A DNA stretch of 64,000 nt, from assembly GCA_933228675.1 (NCBI GenBank), contig OW121744.1:116521600-116585599 (forward strand), in the 5' to 3' direction. Below are positions 45,070 to 56,574 of this stretch, one piece after another; position 1 is the first letter of the stretch; the number at the start of each line of letters is the position of its first letter. The translations under genes and the position numbers were made by a program. A model generated the notes under the pieces. That model had not been told where the DNA came from. It ran no database searches and saw only the letters and a program-made list of their open reading frames with translations. The stretch comes from Stomorhina lunata (Eukaryota; Arthropoda; Insecta; Diptera; Rhiniidae).

Positions 45070-46266
45070 ATGAACAGGTTGACAAAAGAACAACGCTTGC
45101 AAATCGTGCAAATTTATTTCGAAAATAATGGTTCAGTTCGCGAAGTTTACCGCAAGCTCCGTCCATTTTATGGTCGACATAATCGTCCATCAGAGCAATT
45201 AATTCGGTTAACCATGGATCGTTTTCGCACTACGTTTACTCTATGTGATAATACGCATCCGCAGCGACGTCGAACAGTGCGCACCGAAGAAACAATTGCC
45301 GCTGTAGAGCAAAGTGTTGAAGAGGACCCGAATGAATCGATTCGCCACCGTGCACAGCAATTGGAGCTTTGTCCATCAACTTTATGGAAGATTTTGCGCA
45401 AAGATCTTGGCTTGCAACCTTACAAGATCCAGCTTGTGCAAGAATTAAAGCCGCGAGACCATGCAATGCGTCGTGATTTTGGTGTATGGGCCGAAAATGA
45501 GATTGATCTCGATGCTGATTTTCATCGCAAAATTTTTTTCAGTGTGAGGCTCATTTTTGGTTAAATGGCTACGTCAACAAGCAAAATTGTCGCATTTGGA
45601 GTGAAGAGAATCCACATGAGACCCTTGAGACGCCATTACATCCACAAAAACTGGGGGGTTACTGCGTATCTCGATTCGAAAATAAAACTGTTCGAATTTG
45701 TATGCTTAAAGCATTGTGTTTCGAAAATAATTTCTTTCGAATCGAGTTACGCGGTAACCCCCCTGACTGTTTGGTGTGCTCTATGGGCTGGTGGAGTCAT
45801 TGGGCCATACTTCTTCCGAAATAATGCTGGAGAGTCAGTTACCATAAATGGAGACCGGTATAGAGCCATGATAACCGACTATTTTGTTCCCCAATTGGAT
45901 GGCATGAATGTGGATAAGTTGTGGTTCCAACAAGACGGCGCTACATGCCACACAGCGCACGTCACAATTGATTTATTGAAGGAAACATTCGATGAGCGCA
46001 TAATTTCGCGGAATGGACCTGTCAATTGGCCACCAAGATCGTGCGATTTGACACCACTGGATTATTTTCTTTGGGGATATGTGAAGTCGCTCGTCTACGC
46101 CAACAAACCAGAAACGTTAGGGGACTTGGAAGCCAACATTCGTGGCGTTATTGCCAACATACGGCCCCATATGCTCGAAAAAGTAGTTGAAAATTGGACC
46201 TGCAGAATTGGCTTTATTCGAGCCAGCAGCGGCGGCCACATGCCCGAAATCATATTTAAACATTAA
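45070..46266 (+). pseudogene. mariner-like DD41D transposase, frameshifted and interrupted
   Basis: ATG at 45070 opens MNRLTKEQRLQIVQIYFENN, the DNA-binding N-terminus, and continues through YKIQLVQELKPRDHAMRRDF. At about 45545 one base is missing (AGTGTGAGGCT where AGTGATGAGGCT is expected), which removes the first catalytic Asp codon of SDEAHFW and leads to a stop at 45562-45564. The 109-bp foldback plus its 3-bp duplication then adds 112 bases, which by chance restores the original frame: TVWCALWAGGVIGPYFF, WFQQDGATCHTA (second Asp) and SCDLTPLDYFLWGY (third Asp, 41 residues on) read normally to IIFKH and the stop at 46266. It is non-functional. Confidence 0.9.
45654..45762 (+). mobile_element. 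109-bp foldback element F1, copy 1
   Basis: A near-complete palindrome: GGGGGTTACTGCGTATCTCG at the start and GAGTTACGCGGTAACCCCC at the end, with TCGATTCGAAA/TTTCGAATCGA inside. It is flanked by direct CTG (45651-45653 and 45763-45765), and removing it restores the transposase reading HPQKL|TVWCA. The copy at 54587-54695 has the same length and duplication. Confidence 0.9.
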
Positions 46267-46374
46267 TGGCATAAAATTATCCTTCCAATAAAGCCAAATT
46301 GATGGACATTACAACGATTTTCTTGTGTTTTATTTCAATTCGAAGTTCTATACCTCTAAAAAAAACACCCATTA

Positions 46375-47165
46375 CTTTATCAGCCATGTCACAGAACTTA
46401 ATTCTGTTCGGAAGTGGAATGAATTCCGTATTTTCCTTCTATAGAAACAGTAAAACAGTAAATTTTTTTTCGAAATGAAACCACTAATGTTGAAATTTGT
46501 TGGACACGATAATAATTCGTATTTATTCTGTCCCTCAAATAATATATAATGTATTGTTTTCGCTCTGTCTAGAATTCGAGATAATCCTCCTGATGAGATG
46601 GCCTAAAATGTTTCCCCACCAACATTGATAGGTTTTATCAAAAAACTATTTGTTACAATAATAAATAATTGTAATAAATTGGGATCTTAGTGCAATACAC
46701 TACAGTAAAACTTTTTAACCACTTTTTGTTTTCAAAGTGGAATTGAATTTGTATGCTTTTCTTCGTTTATTCAATAATTGAAAATTTTTTACAATTAATC
46801 AGAGTTATTTGTTGAAACAAAGATAATGTTACAGATTTCAATTAAAAAAATCGTGTCTTGCAATGTTTTTAAAGATTTACAATTTTTCGGAATCTATAGA
46901 ACCTAAAACCATTTCGATCGGAATTCAACTACGAAATGTTTTGAATTCCGTATGAAATTTGTGACATGCCTGTATATTTCTAAAGAAAAGTTGGCGATCG
47001 CCGTTGTTCGATCGCTTTTGAATTTCCCGCCTGATGATTTAAATGACAATACTGTCCCTATCAATATATCTGTGGCTTTAAATGACTATATCATAGCCTT
47101 CACTACTAAGTTCAAATATGGACCAACAATTAAACAAGTTTTCCTTAAGTCTTAGAGACATACAT
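46375..47165. other. intergenic/upstream Acsl intron, dispersed repeat piece
   Basis: 46440-46625 shares TAATAATTCGTATTTATT and TCTGTCTAGAATT with 50455-50620, a weak dispersed repeat. A single GTTGGCGATCGCC unit with a CTAAAG variant sits at 46980-47003. The open frame 46952-47155 has no domain. Confidence 0.4.
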
Positions 47166-47169
47166 ATAC

Positions 47170-47790
47170 TATATATTATTTTTTCAAAATTTCGAAATTT
47201 ATGTCATTTCCTGCTAAGGGCCTGATATGGGAGCAAGGGTCAATTGTGGACCGATTGTTACCATGTTTTGGTTATTGGTTTATATTTACAAAATATTTAT
47301 CTGTGCAAAGTTTTAGTAATAAAATGCATTTATCTTTAGAGGTATAAACGTTTTTGTGTTTTGTGTGTATATAAATGTCTTTTGAGAAGGTGTCTTGTAT
47401 GGGAGGTATGGTCAAATATGGGACGATTCCTACAAAATTAGGTACACAGATTAAGGTTATCGTAAGCAATATGTGTGCCGAATATTATTGAAATAGTACT
47501 AAATTTGTGGCTGTGAAGGAAAAAAAACTCTATTCCGGGAAGACATTACTTGGACAAAAATATTTGCCTGTGCCAAATTTCATCAAATTATCTTTAAAGT
47601 TACGACCTGTACAATCATAACAAGCTTACATGGATAATCGTCCAGCCAGCCAGACGGACATCGTTAAAGCAACTCAGGGAGTGATTCTAAATCGATTGGT
47701 ATACTAAAAGGTGTGCCAATATTTGTATGCGTTTCAAACATCAGCACAAACCCAATATACCCTTTCCACCTATGGTGGTGAAGGGAATTT
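47170..47790 (+). mobile_element. dispersed repeat R, copy 3 (diverged)
   Basis: Contains CCAGACGGACATCGTTAAAG, CTCAGGGAGTGATTCTAAAT and ends CCACCTATGGTGGTGAAGGG. Its 5' end is less clear than in copies 1 and 2. Confidence 0.7.
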
Positions 47791-47959
47791 TGTATGGAAA
47801 ATTTGAAATGTCAATCCTGTTAGGATTGATATTAGAATACGTAGTCTATGGCTCGGTAGGATGACCTAGACTGCGGAACGCTTACTGTCCCGGTCGTTTC
47901 TGTGGACTTACTGACCAGGTTGTTTTTGTGGACCAGTTGGTCTGAGCGGACATTACATT

Positions 47960-48205
47960 GATTTACCGTATGGTCGTTTTGAAAAGTCCCATACAAAAGA
48001 GAGTATACCGCTTTTACTCTAATTTGGAAACAACTACCAGAGACAATTATCCAGTGAGGGAAAGCTAAGGCACACACCCGTGCCCAAGATATGTTTATTT
48101 GTGCGTTTATATGCCTTTACTTGCTCTTTATCCACTTTAATTTCACTTTTGGCAGAAAAAAGAACGTATGGAGTGCAATATCTTTTAATTATAGAGTCTT
48201 TGTTG
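47960..48205 (+). mobile_element. MITE family M2
   Basis: CATTGATTTACCGTATGGTC through AAAGTCCCATACAAAAGAGA, GGAAAGCTAAGGCACACACC and the right end GTATGGAGTGCAATATCTTT. Parallel to the copy at 17095-17355. Confidence 0.72.
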
Positions 48206-49075
48206 AAATGTTTAATGAAAATCTACAAAATAACATATAAACAATTTCGAACATTGAAATTTCATACAAAAATTGTTCGAACTTTAAAAATTCTGCACAA
48301 AATTCTTAAGAGCATAAAAAAAATGTCTACAAAAATCTTTCTGGTATCAAAATTTCCATACAAAATTCTGTCCAACATCAACATTTCTTAAACAAAATCT
48401 TTTCTATTTTAGTATTTAGTAGAAATTAAAAAAAAAAATCGAATAAAAAAAAAATAGTAAAAACATCTTTCAAAGATTTTAATTTTTAGATAAAACAAAA
48501 GAAGATTTCTAAATAACATATTCGAACATTAAAATTGTCAGTTAGAAAACTTTCAAAAAAAGGTTTTGATTATCTAAATTTTTCTATATAAATGTTTGTA
48601 TTAAAACAAAAAATTGTTATACAAAATTTTCGAATATTAAAGATTTTATATGAAGAAGAAGATAAAGAATATAAAAATCTACCAATAAAATTAAAAAAAA
48701 TTCACCATAGAAACAAATTTCAGATTAAAGAAATTTAAAGCTTCCCCCTTAAAATTCGAATTATCTTGAGTAGAAATTAAAAATATATGCAATGCAAAAA
48801 AATTAAAATTTATTTTTAAAATTCATTGTTATCAACCAAAAAACTTTGCCCCTCTGGGAGTTTTGATTTTATTTTATATGCGAGGGTTGTCTTTTATGTT
48901 TCAAGATTTGAAATTCGAAAATTTTTAGAAAATTTACTATAAATGCTCAGAACGTTTGGACGTAGCAAAAAAAATGGTATTAAATCGTGAAAAATTATAC
49001 AACGTTCGAAGTTGATTGAATTAACAACAGTACAACGATGAACTCAATTTTTGGAGATGAAGTACCATTAACGAC
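48206..49075. other. AT-rich, weakly repetitive
   Basis: 48225-48420 contains about seven degenerate units around ATTCATACAAAATTNTTCGA with ACATT linkers. No gene. Confidence 0.4.
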
Positions 49076-49077
49076 CA

Positions 49078-49372
49078 AGCAAATACAATATAATAAAAAG
49101 GTATTGCACTCTAGACATTTTTTCTGTCAATTGTGAAGTGAAAGTGGATTAAGAACAATAAAGAAGACATAAAAGCACAAACAAACATACATTTCATGAG
49201 CACGTGTGTGTGCCTTAGCTTTCCCTCATTGGATAATCGTCTCCATTATAAATTAGAGTAACGGCGTTATACTCTGTTTTTATGGAGTTTTCAAAACGAC
49301 CACAGGGCAATTCAATATAAGGAAAAGCAATATTTTTATATTATAGAGTTTATCGATAGTTTAAAGCATTAA
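49078..49372 (-). mobile_element. MITE family M2, inverted copy
   Basis: AAAAAGGTATTGCACTCTAG at the left, TGTGTGTGCCTTAGCTTTCC in the middle and AATATTTTTATATTATAGAG at the right: the reverse arrangement of 17095-17355. Confidence 0.75.
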
Positions 49373-50880
49373 AAACTCTCAAAGTCTAACCTAAGTCATT
49401 CGACATCAGATTATGAGGTTCTAAATGTATGTTTTGGAGTTACCATAATTAGAATTATAAAAGTACTTCAAAAACTGGTAAGCACTTATGGTAAAGTGAA
49501 CCTCTTGTGGAGAATATTTTGAAAAGCTATACCCATATTCGATACATATTCTTTGTCTCCAGTCTAGAAACTTAAAAGACAGCCCTCGCTTATAGAACAA
49601 AAAAAGTTATTACTGATAAGAAAACCATGATTTTTTTGCCAAAGTATTTAAGAAATGAGATTTGTCATTTTCATGAAAGGTTGTCATGTTGAAAAAAAGC
49701 GCAGCCAGTATTTATAAATTTATTGTTTATTGCTAAACACATTTCAACAAGTGTTTTATTTAAAATAATAATAATATAAAAATTATTTACTTTTTGCGTT
49801 TTTTTTTCTAATTCGTTGTTTTCTATTTCCCCATAAAATTAACATGCGATCATGATCATTAAGTCAGTTCATGAGGTTTGTTTGACGAACTTGTTATTGA
49901 TTACTTTTAGAGCTTCAGATCTTGGGGAATATTTTTTTCTTAAATTTTGACTAATTTGAAATTCTTTTGAAATCTATTAAAAATGATATCAATGTCCAAC
50001 AAGAAATTTAGTCATTTTATGTTTAAACATAAATATGTATGAGGGCAGTGAGTATTAAATAAATAGTTATTTATCATAACTATTATTGGACAAAAATAAA
50101 ATAAATGTGTCTCATGAACTTTGGACTTGAATCGTTTTGGTCTAATGTGAGCACAATATCAGAAATTAAGTGTCTAGAAGAAAAGTAAACAAAATTCGTG
50201 ATTACTTTTAATTAAAACGAGAAAAGTGGTTATTATTGACGTGTTGTTGTTGTTGTTTACTATGACAAGATCGTAGTAAAATAAATAATAGCTTAAATCA
50301 GACTTAAGAGCTCTAAAACAATTATAGTTATTACAGAAATTAGAAGGAGTGTTTTGAATAAAATATGCCTTGACTTCTGCTCTCGTTTTTATAACTCCTT
50401 TACAGTTGGCCAAAAAGTGTGGTTAGGAAAGGAAATATGTAACTGAAAAAGTGTTTAATTCCGTTTAGAAAACAATCTTGGCTTTATTTTGATATTTTTC
50501 AAAACAAAACATAATTCGTATTTATTGTGTTTTGGAAATTTGTTATAATGCCCAGTTTCAGATCTGTCTAGAATTAGGAATTGATGAAGTCATCAAAGAT
50601 GGTCTAACCAAACGATTAACTTTTTTCAAAGAGCGAGTGAATCTTTTATCATAAAAGCAGCTCATACGGTTAAATGCTTTAAAAGTTGTATACATATAAA
50701 CAAAGCTTATGCTAGACAGAGGCAAAGACTTTATAATATAACGATACTGCACTCAAAATATACACTTCGAAAAAAAGTTAAATCAGTCATTCACTAGGAT
50801 TAAAGATAATGTAAGTGATTCTAATTTTTTATTTGTACCAGGCCTACAAATACCGCCATTTTTGTATTTTGTTAACTGTG
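49373..50880. other. intergenic/intronic AT-rich
   Basis: No gene. A dispersed repeat piece at 50455-50620 (see 46375) is the only shared sequence noticed. The open frames at 50174-50413 and 50558-50752 have no domain. Confidence 0.4.
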
Positions 50881-51230
50881 TTTACCACGCCTACAAATAC
50901 CTACCTTTTAGTATTTTCATCACTGTGTCGCCATCTTTAGTCCGATCATAACACTTTATATATCGGTGTTCACGGCTTTGCAAGGGCCACAATTCTCTCT
51001 TGATCGTCTTTTATTACCACGTCAATTTCTAGTCATATTTTTTTAAAATTTGATTCGTACCCACCCTAATCGAATCGGGAACAAATCTAGTTTTTAAAAG
51101 TTATGACTATAAATTGAAAACTATCAAAGAGAGAAATGTAGCCCTTACAGAGCCGCGAACCCCAATAAAATGTTATGATCGGACTTAAAATGGCGACACA
51201 GTGAAAAAAATACTAAAAGGACGTGGTAAA
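50881..51230. mobile_element. 350-bp long-inverted-repeat (foldback) element
   Basis: The left arm runs from TTTACCACGCCTACAAATAC through TTTAGTATTTTCATCACTGT, GTCGCCATCTTTAGTCCGAT; the right arm is its reverse complement, ending TACTAAAAGGACGTGGTAAA. The arms are about 165 bp with scattered mismatches, and the centre lies near 51055. A short direct copy of the outer end (GGCCTACAAATACCGCCATT) precedes the left arm at about 50842. No ORF. Confidence 0.78.
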
Positions 51231-51289
51231 AAAATAAAAAAAAATTATAATTCTTTTAACATTATCGTTGATTCTAGGGGGTGACTGGC

Positions 51290-51560
51290 ACAACTCTACT
51301 GCACTCCATACATTTGTTTTTTGTCATAAGTAAAATTAAAGTGGATAAAGAACAATGAAAAACACACAAACAAATACACATTTCATGAGCCCGTTTGTGT
51401 GCCCTAGCTTTCTCTAATTGGATAATCGTCTATATTAATTGTTTCCGAAATATAATAAAAGCGGTATACTCAATTTTTTTTGGGAATTATCGAAAAGACC
51501 ATACTGCAAATCAATGTGTGGAAGTGCAACATCTTTACATTATCGATTCTTGGCTAGAAA
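51290..51560 (-). mobile_element. MITE family M2, inverted copy
   Basis: TACTGCACTCCATACATTTG at the left, GTTTGTGTGCCCTAGCTTTC internally and TGTGGAAGTGCAACATCTTT at the right. Confidence 0.75.
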
Positions 51561-51699
51561 TCATATCAAATTCAGAAAGTTTTAGTTCGCAATTCTATTT
51601 TATAAAAAAGCTGAAAATTTTTAGTAAAATTTTATATCAAAAAAATACATTTGTTGTATGATGGATAATGAAACTTTCAGACCTTTTACAACTTTCGGG

Positions 51700-52370
51700 C
51701 CAAGACTTTTGTATTGCTGCTAAACAAGGTAATGTTCCAGCAGACTATCGAACAAAAAACAGAAACAAATCTTTAGAAATTACTTTTTGTGGTCAACAAT
51801 TTGCAGTTGTGGTAAAAGCAGACACGATAAACACAGAAATTTAAATAACGAAGTGTCTGCAAGAACGGCTGTTACCGTTTCTGAGAATGCACAGAGTGCC
51901 TACACATTTTTGACCCGATTTGTCATCATGTCACTATGGGAAAAAATTCACTTGAGTGAAATTTTTGTGCCACTACTGGCAAATCCATTCAACTGTCCAG
52001 ATTTTCGACCTGTGAAATGTAATTGAGCTCATGAAATAAAAAGACTGAAATTTATATAACGGAGTGGCTATAAAAACGACTTTTACAGTTTCGGAGACTG
52101 CAAGATTGGCATTATGCCAACTGTACAGAACTTCGACCTGTGGAAAGGAATTAGGCTCTTGTAAAAAAACCATAAAGAGCACTGGAAAGGTGCCACAAAA
52201 GCATTTAGGGCATCGTTTCTGATATAAACACAGAAGTTTATATAACGGAGTGTCTACAAAAACTACTTTTGCTGCCCAGAACTTCGGACTGTGAAAAGGT
52301 ATTGGGCTCTTGTACAAAATATAATAAAGAACACAGGAATGGTGTTCCAGAAGCATTAGTTACAATTAAA
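51700..52370. repeat. dispersed repeat with three decayed internal units
   Basis: Units contain, in order, ACAGAAATTTAAATAACGAA-like, CAAGAACGGCTGTTACCGTT, TTTCTGAGAATGCACAGAGT and GACCTGTGAAATG. Related stretches follow at about 52045-52190 and 52225-52345, and another copy is at 62600-62825. Coding potential is not evident. Confidence 0.6.
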
Positions 52371-52379
52371 ACAACTGGT

Positions 52380-52850
52380 ATGTCAAAATAAATATGCCGA
52401 CTAGTGTAGATACTAAATAATAAGACAACATATTAATGTGGGATGAATTTATAGAATATTTCAAGAAATTTCCGTATTTTAAAATTAAACGTTTTCTAAA
52501 AACTTGTATACAATATCCCCCTAATTCATAAACGAATAATAAAATTATCCGAGGCTTATTGTAGGAATTTTGTATGAAAAATTGTTATTATAAGCTTTTT
52601 CTCTTTTTCCCATTTATTTATTATGATTTTAAATGATAAACAAAATTTAATGAAATTAAAACTAAACAGAAAAAAATGTTTAAGCACATTTTTGCACAAG
52701 GGGGTAAAATGAATGAGATTTGCAAAAAAAAAGAAAAAAACAAAGCAAAAAAATATTTTTAACAAATATTAATAAAAACAGAATTAGATAAAATAAACAG
52801 AAAAAACAGAACAAAAATTGTAATAATAAGAAATTGCAATTGAAATACTT
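52380..52850. other. AT-rich intronic/intergenic stretch
   Basis: Poly-A/T-rich, no gene. It lies just downstream (minus strand) of the candidate exon at 52853. Confidence 0.4.
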
Positions 52851-52852
52851 AC

Positions 52853-52875
52853 TGTGCATCATCCTCGATAAACAT
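52853..52875 (-). CDS. candidate far-upstream Acsl first exon (start of coding)
   Basis: Minus strand: CACACAAAATG in a strong fly start context, then codons for MFIEDDA plus CA, ended by the excellent donor CACA|GTAAGTAT. Splicing to the Acsl acceptor at 43866 would make CA|A (Gln) followed in frame by the Acsl ATG, giving MFIEDDAQ-MESFW. In-frame joining by chance is one in three. The upstream sequence to about 52990 is more complex than its surroundings and looks like a 5' UTR. It could instead begin another minus-strand gene, or be non-coding. Seen: ATG, donor, phase; inferred: link to Acsl. Confidence 0.4.
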
Positions 52876-52989
52876 TTTGTGTGTGAGTTTTTATTGCAAC
52901 TTGTAGTTAAGTTTGTTTTTAGCTGGGTTTAGTTTAAACTGGGTTCAAATTGAAAGCGTTAGCAGAGTCTGGCAGCTCTAGACCAAAAA

Positions 52990-53838
52990 GCACTACTTAA
53001 GAGAGCAATAAACGATCCGTTAAGCTTTTTATTCGAATTTCCGTTATTAGAAGAAGAATTAATCCTTTAAATTTAAAAAGTTGAGAGTGTAAACCTAGCA
53101 GCTTCTACTGGTTCGGTTGCCTTAACTACTTTTGCTTAGTTGATAATAATGATGTCCTCGGATGTTCTACAAGTTCCAAAACCTTTTTTTTCCTTTTTGT
53201 GATCAACAATGATGATAAATGAGCTTTCTTTTTTTGTATTTTTAAATAGTGCGAGAGGTCTATTACTCTGGTAGCAAAAAGTATTTTCTTTTTTTTTTAT
53301 TTATTTATAATCTAAAAATGCACAAAAAAGACAAACAAAATAACACATACAATTTATGAAGTTTATGATTGATTTGACAAAAATTATGTATAAAATGTTA
53401 GCATGTATGTAGGTTGATTTTTTTTTTATAAACAAATTATTAAAATTAAAAACAGAAAATGGCAATGATTTTAAAGATATTAACTTAATTTAATTAAATA
53501 GAAAATTTAAAAAAAACCAAAAATTAACTTAATTCAAATTTGTTTATTTTTAGCAAGTAATTTACATAATAAGATATAGATGTCAGAATAAAAAGCAGTT
53601 TTGAAAAGCAAGGCATGATAACTCATATTTCTAAGAAGAATAACTGAGATTTCCCTCAAATATAAAAAAATAAACAATTTAGCTTAAAAGATGAAAAAGT
53701 ATACCCAAACAATACCCAAATATACTTCGAGATAATAAACAATATGGCAACACCTTTTTGACAATTTTGTTGTTGTAACAGCTAATTTATTGTAATTATC
53801 GCAGAGGGTAAATTGGTCGAAATCCTAAGATTTACGAG
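52990..53838. other. AT-rich stretch, possible distal promoter region
   Basis: No gene or shared repeat recognised. If the exon at 52853-52875 is real, its promoter should lie in the first part. Confidence 0.35.
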
Positions 53839-53839
53839 T

Positions 53840-53955
53840 CGTTTCGAATACATACATAATTCCCACGACATTCCAATTGGAACAAGGGGTACTTCTCTCA
53901 GACAATGAGCTGCACCCGATTCTACGGCTCCGAACGGCAAGTGTATTAGTTAGAA
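53840..53955 (-). mobile_element. SINE family S1, 3' fragment
   Basis: TTCCAATTGGAACAAGGGGT and CTTCTCTCAGACAATGAGCT are the reverse complement of the tail of the SINE at 10395-10702. The tRNA-like head is absent. Confidence 0.75.
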
Positions 53956-53959
53956 GAAG

Positions 53960-54780
53960 AAACAACAACAACGCTAGCAGAAGTCCAGACGCTGAACCAA
54001 ATTTTCGACGGTTTTCAAGCATAAATTGGGCGAAAATGCTGCAATTTCACGTTCGATATTCGTACGAAGTTCATCAATCGTCGCTGGCTTGTTGGTTTAG
54101 ACCATAGACTTGACGTAGTCTCACAGGAAATAGTCTTACGGCGTCAAATCGCAAGACCGAGGCGGCCAATCGACTGGACCATTTCGTGAGATAACACGTT
54201 CTCTAAACTTGGTTTTCAATGAATTGATTGTGACATTCGCTGTTTTGCTTGTGGCGCCGACTTTTGGAACCATATGTCCTCCAAGTCCATATCATTCAAT
54301 TGGGGCAAAAAATATTCGGTTAGCATTGAACAGAAGCGATTCCCATTCACAGTAACGTAAATGGGAATCGCTACCGGTCTTGATCGTCACGGAAGAATGA
54401 CGCCGCCAGCCCATAAACCGCACAAAACCGTTCGATATGCAATGCTAACTCATGAATACGTGCGTATTGCTGCCTGAATAATAACGCATATTTTATTTAT
54501 TAACGAAGCCATTCAGCCAAAAATGAGCCTCATCGCTAAAGATGATTCGTGCTCTTAACGTTGAGGCCACTGACTCCGAATTTCAGGGGGGTTACTCCGT
54601 ATCTCGATTCGAAAAAAAATGTTTTCGAAACACAATGTTTTAAGCATACAAATTCGAACAATTTTATTTTCGAATCGAGATACGAAGTAACCCCCCAGTA
54701 GTAAATTTTAATAATTTCGACTCGTTGTTGGCTCGTATATCTTTCCATTATGAAATGGCAAACCTTGCTGAAGAGAAATG
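53960..54780 (-). pseudogene. mariner-like DD41D transposase remnant, copy 3
   Basis: The minus-strand ATG at 54748 opens MERYTSQQRVEIIKIYY, which is cut by the 109-bp foldback. After it come an internally deleted region, IIF-DEAHFW-like sequence (AGCGATGAGGCTCATTTTTG, so the first Asp codon is present here), a decayed WFQ segment without the second Asp, and WPPRSCDLTP-DYFL with stops, then TNKPATIDELRTNIEREIAA near the end. Many frameshifts and stops; older than copies 1 and 2. Confidence 0.8.
54587..54695 (-). mobile_element. 109-bp foldback element F1, copy 2
   Basis: Same length and palindromic ends as 45654-45762 (GGGGGTTACTCCGTATCTCG ... AGTAACCCCC), in the opposite orientation, flanked by CAG (54584-54586 and 54696-54698), the complement of the CTG duplication of copy 1. 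About ten differences by eye. Confidence 0.9.
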
Positions 54781-54874
54781 TCAAAAGAGCAGCAAGAAAT
54801 ATGGCGTCGTCTGCTGTATCTGAAGCCGTACTTTTGTAGCGTCCCTATTGAAAAACCCGATATTAAGATTTCGC

Positions 54875-55080
54875 TTATGGAAGTGCAACATCTTAATATT
54901 ATAAATATAAAGATATTGCATTCCTTACACTTGTTTTCTCTCAAAAGTGAAATTAAAGTGGATAAAGAACAATGAAAAACACATAAATGCACAAACAAAC
55001 ATACAATTCATGACCACGTGTGTGTGCCTTAGCTTTCTCTCATTGGGTAATTATGAAGTTGTGTCCGAATTAGAAGAGAG
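54875..55080 (-). mobile_element. MITE family M2, partial inverted copy
   Basis: ATATAAAGATATTGCATTCC, then ACTTGTTTTCTCTCAAAAGT, GTGTGTGCCTTAGCTTTCTC and TGGGTAATTATGAAGTTGTG. One end is intact; the other fades into unrelated sequence. Confidence 0.68.
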
Positions 55081-55084
55081 TCTT

Positions 55085-56570
55085 TGGTCTAATGTTTTAT
55101 TTATAAACGAGATTTTCTGGTTCAGTTTAGATCTCAGCTCAGTTCTAGGTTAATTTTTACGATCAGATCAAGATGAGGTTCTAGATTTACTTCCACCTCA
55201 ATTTATGGAAAAACTGGACTCAATCTTTAATATATTTTAAAGTAAATTGATCCGTTCCCTTAAACTGGAATATTTTGTTCAAAGACCTTTTCTATATCCT
55301 ATAACGATCGGGTTGATTTCTTTAGGCTATAAAAAATCAAATAACCTTGCAAATTTCATATTTTCATTGCCAATACGCATGTAATAACAACATAACAAAT
55401 TTTTTATTGTGACTTCATAAAAAATCTTTATCAGTTAAAAAAGATTTATTAGTCCCTTTTTGCTTTGAACAAATATTTAAGATAATATTTAAAGTACAAA
55501 AGAGACGGGGGCTTATCAACCGGCATTTTAAAATTTCGTGATTTTTTTATCAAAATTTTTACTCAACATAAATAATTATTTATGATTGAAACCTTTAAAT
55601 TAATTACACATAACAATAAAATATTTAATATTTTATTACCGATAACTGAACTTTATACCTTCAGAGCAATTTTTGGCGTTTAATGTTTCAAAGATTATTT
55701 CTAGAGGTAATTTAAATCTTTGTACTTTGTAACGTATTTCAACATAAAAATTGGCAAGGACAGGGACTGACTAGGGAACGATCAAAGTTTCAATTGTAAA
55801 AGATACTTTCAAATGCTATTAATCAATGAAAATTTATTTTCTGACCAGACTTTGGACTTTGTCATTGAAATCGGTTACAGCATTAAAATATAAAAAAAGA
55901 TATATATTTAAAATGTGTGAACAAGTGACATTGATTTTTCTTTCTTTTTGTTCAAAAAAGAAATAGGGAAATCAAAGTTTAAGTATATTTAAACTAAATA
56001 CAAAAAAATAAATAAATAAAAAGACAAGACAAAAACAAAGTGGAGGAGTCGAGTCGAATTGCTAGATAAACAAATAAAAATTTTAAAATAAAAACAAATA
56101 AAAAAGAAATATTCTAAATGTTCAAAGAAAACAAAATAAAATATCCGTAATTTATCGTAGAGCAAAGTCCAATTTTTTAAGTAAAAAACAAGAATTTAAA
56201 AGAAATTTTATTTTAAACGAAATTAGAACTTATTAACCTAAAAGTAAAAGTATTGAACAATTACAAAAGTTTTCAACAAGAATTTAAAACATTTATCTTA
56301 TTTAAAATTGTATTTTATTATTTAAAGAATTTATAAAGAAAATTTAATTTCCCATGACGTTTTCTTTAAGGTCAAATAATAAAATGTTAATAATTTGTTA
56401 TATTAAATAAAATTTATTTAAATTACAATATTTAAAATGTTAGAAAAATGTAGAATACAAATTTGTGAGATAAAAAAATGTTATGAAAATAAATGTCATT
56501 TAAGACTAGAATTGAAGTTACCAGGCCCACTGTTCTAAGCACACCCTTTTTTGAGCCCGTTTCTTTTTTG
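55085..56570. other. AT-rich intergenic stretch
   Basis: No gene or shared repeat recognised. Confidence 0.4.
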
Positions 56571-56574
56571 TTTG

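Larger units (their letters stand above)
44958..46372 (+). mobile_element. mariner-like (DD41D) transposon, copy 2, inactive
   Basis: A 1,415-bp element between TA duplications (44956-44957, 46373-46374). Inverted ends: TCGGGTGTTTTTTATTGAGG at the left and, read inward from the right, ATGGGTGTTTTTTTTAGAGG, both continuing TATAGAACTT. The termini are unrelated to those of copy 1, so it is a separate lineage of the same DD41D group. It contains a one-base deletion and a 109-bp foldback insertion in the transposase. Confidence 0.92.
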
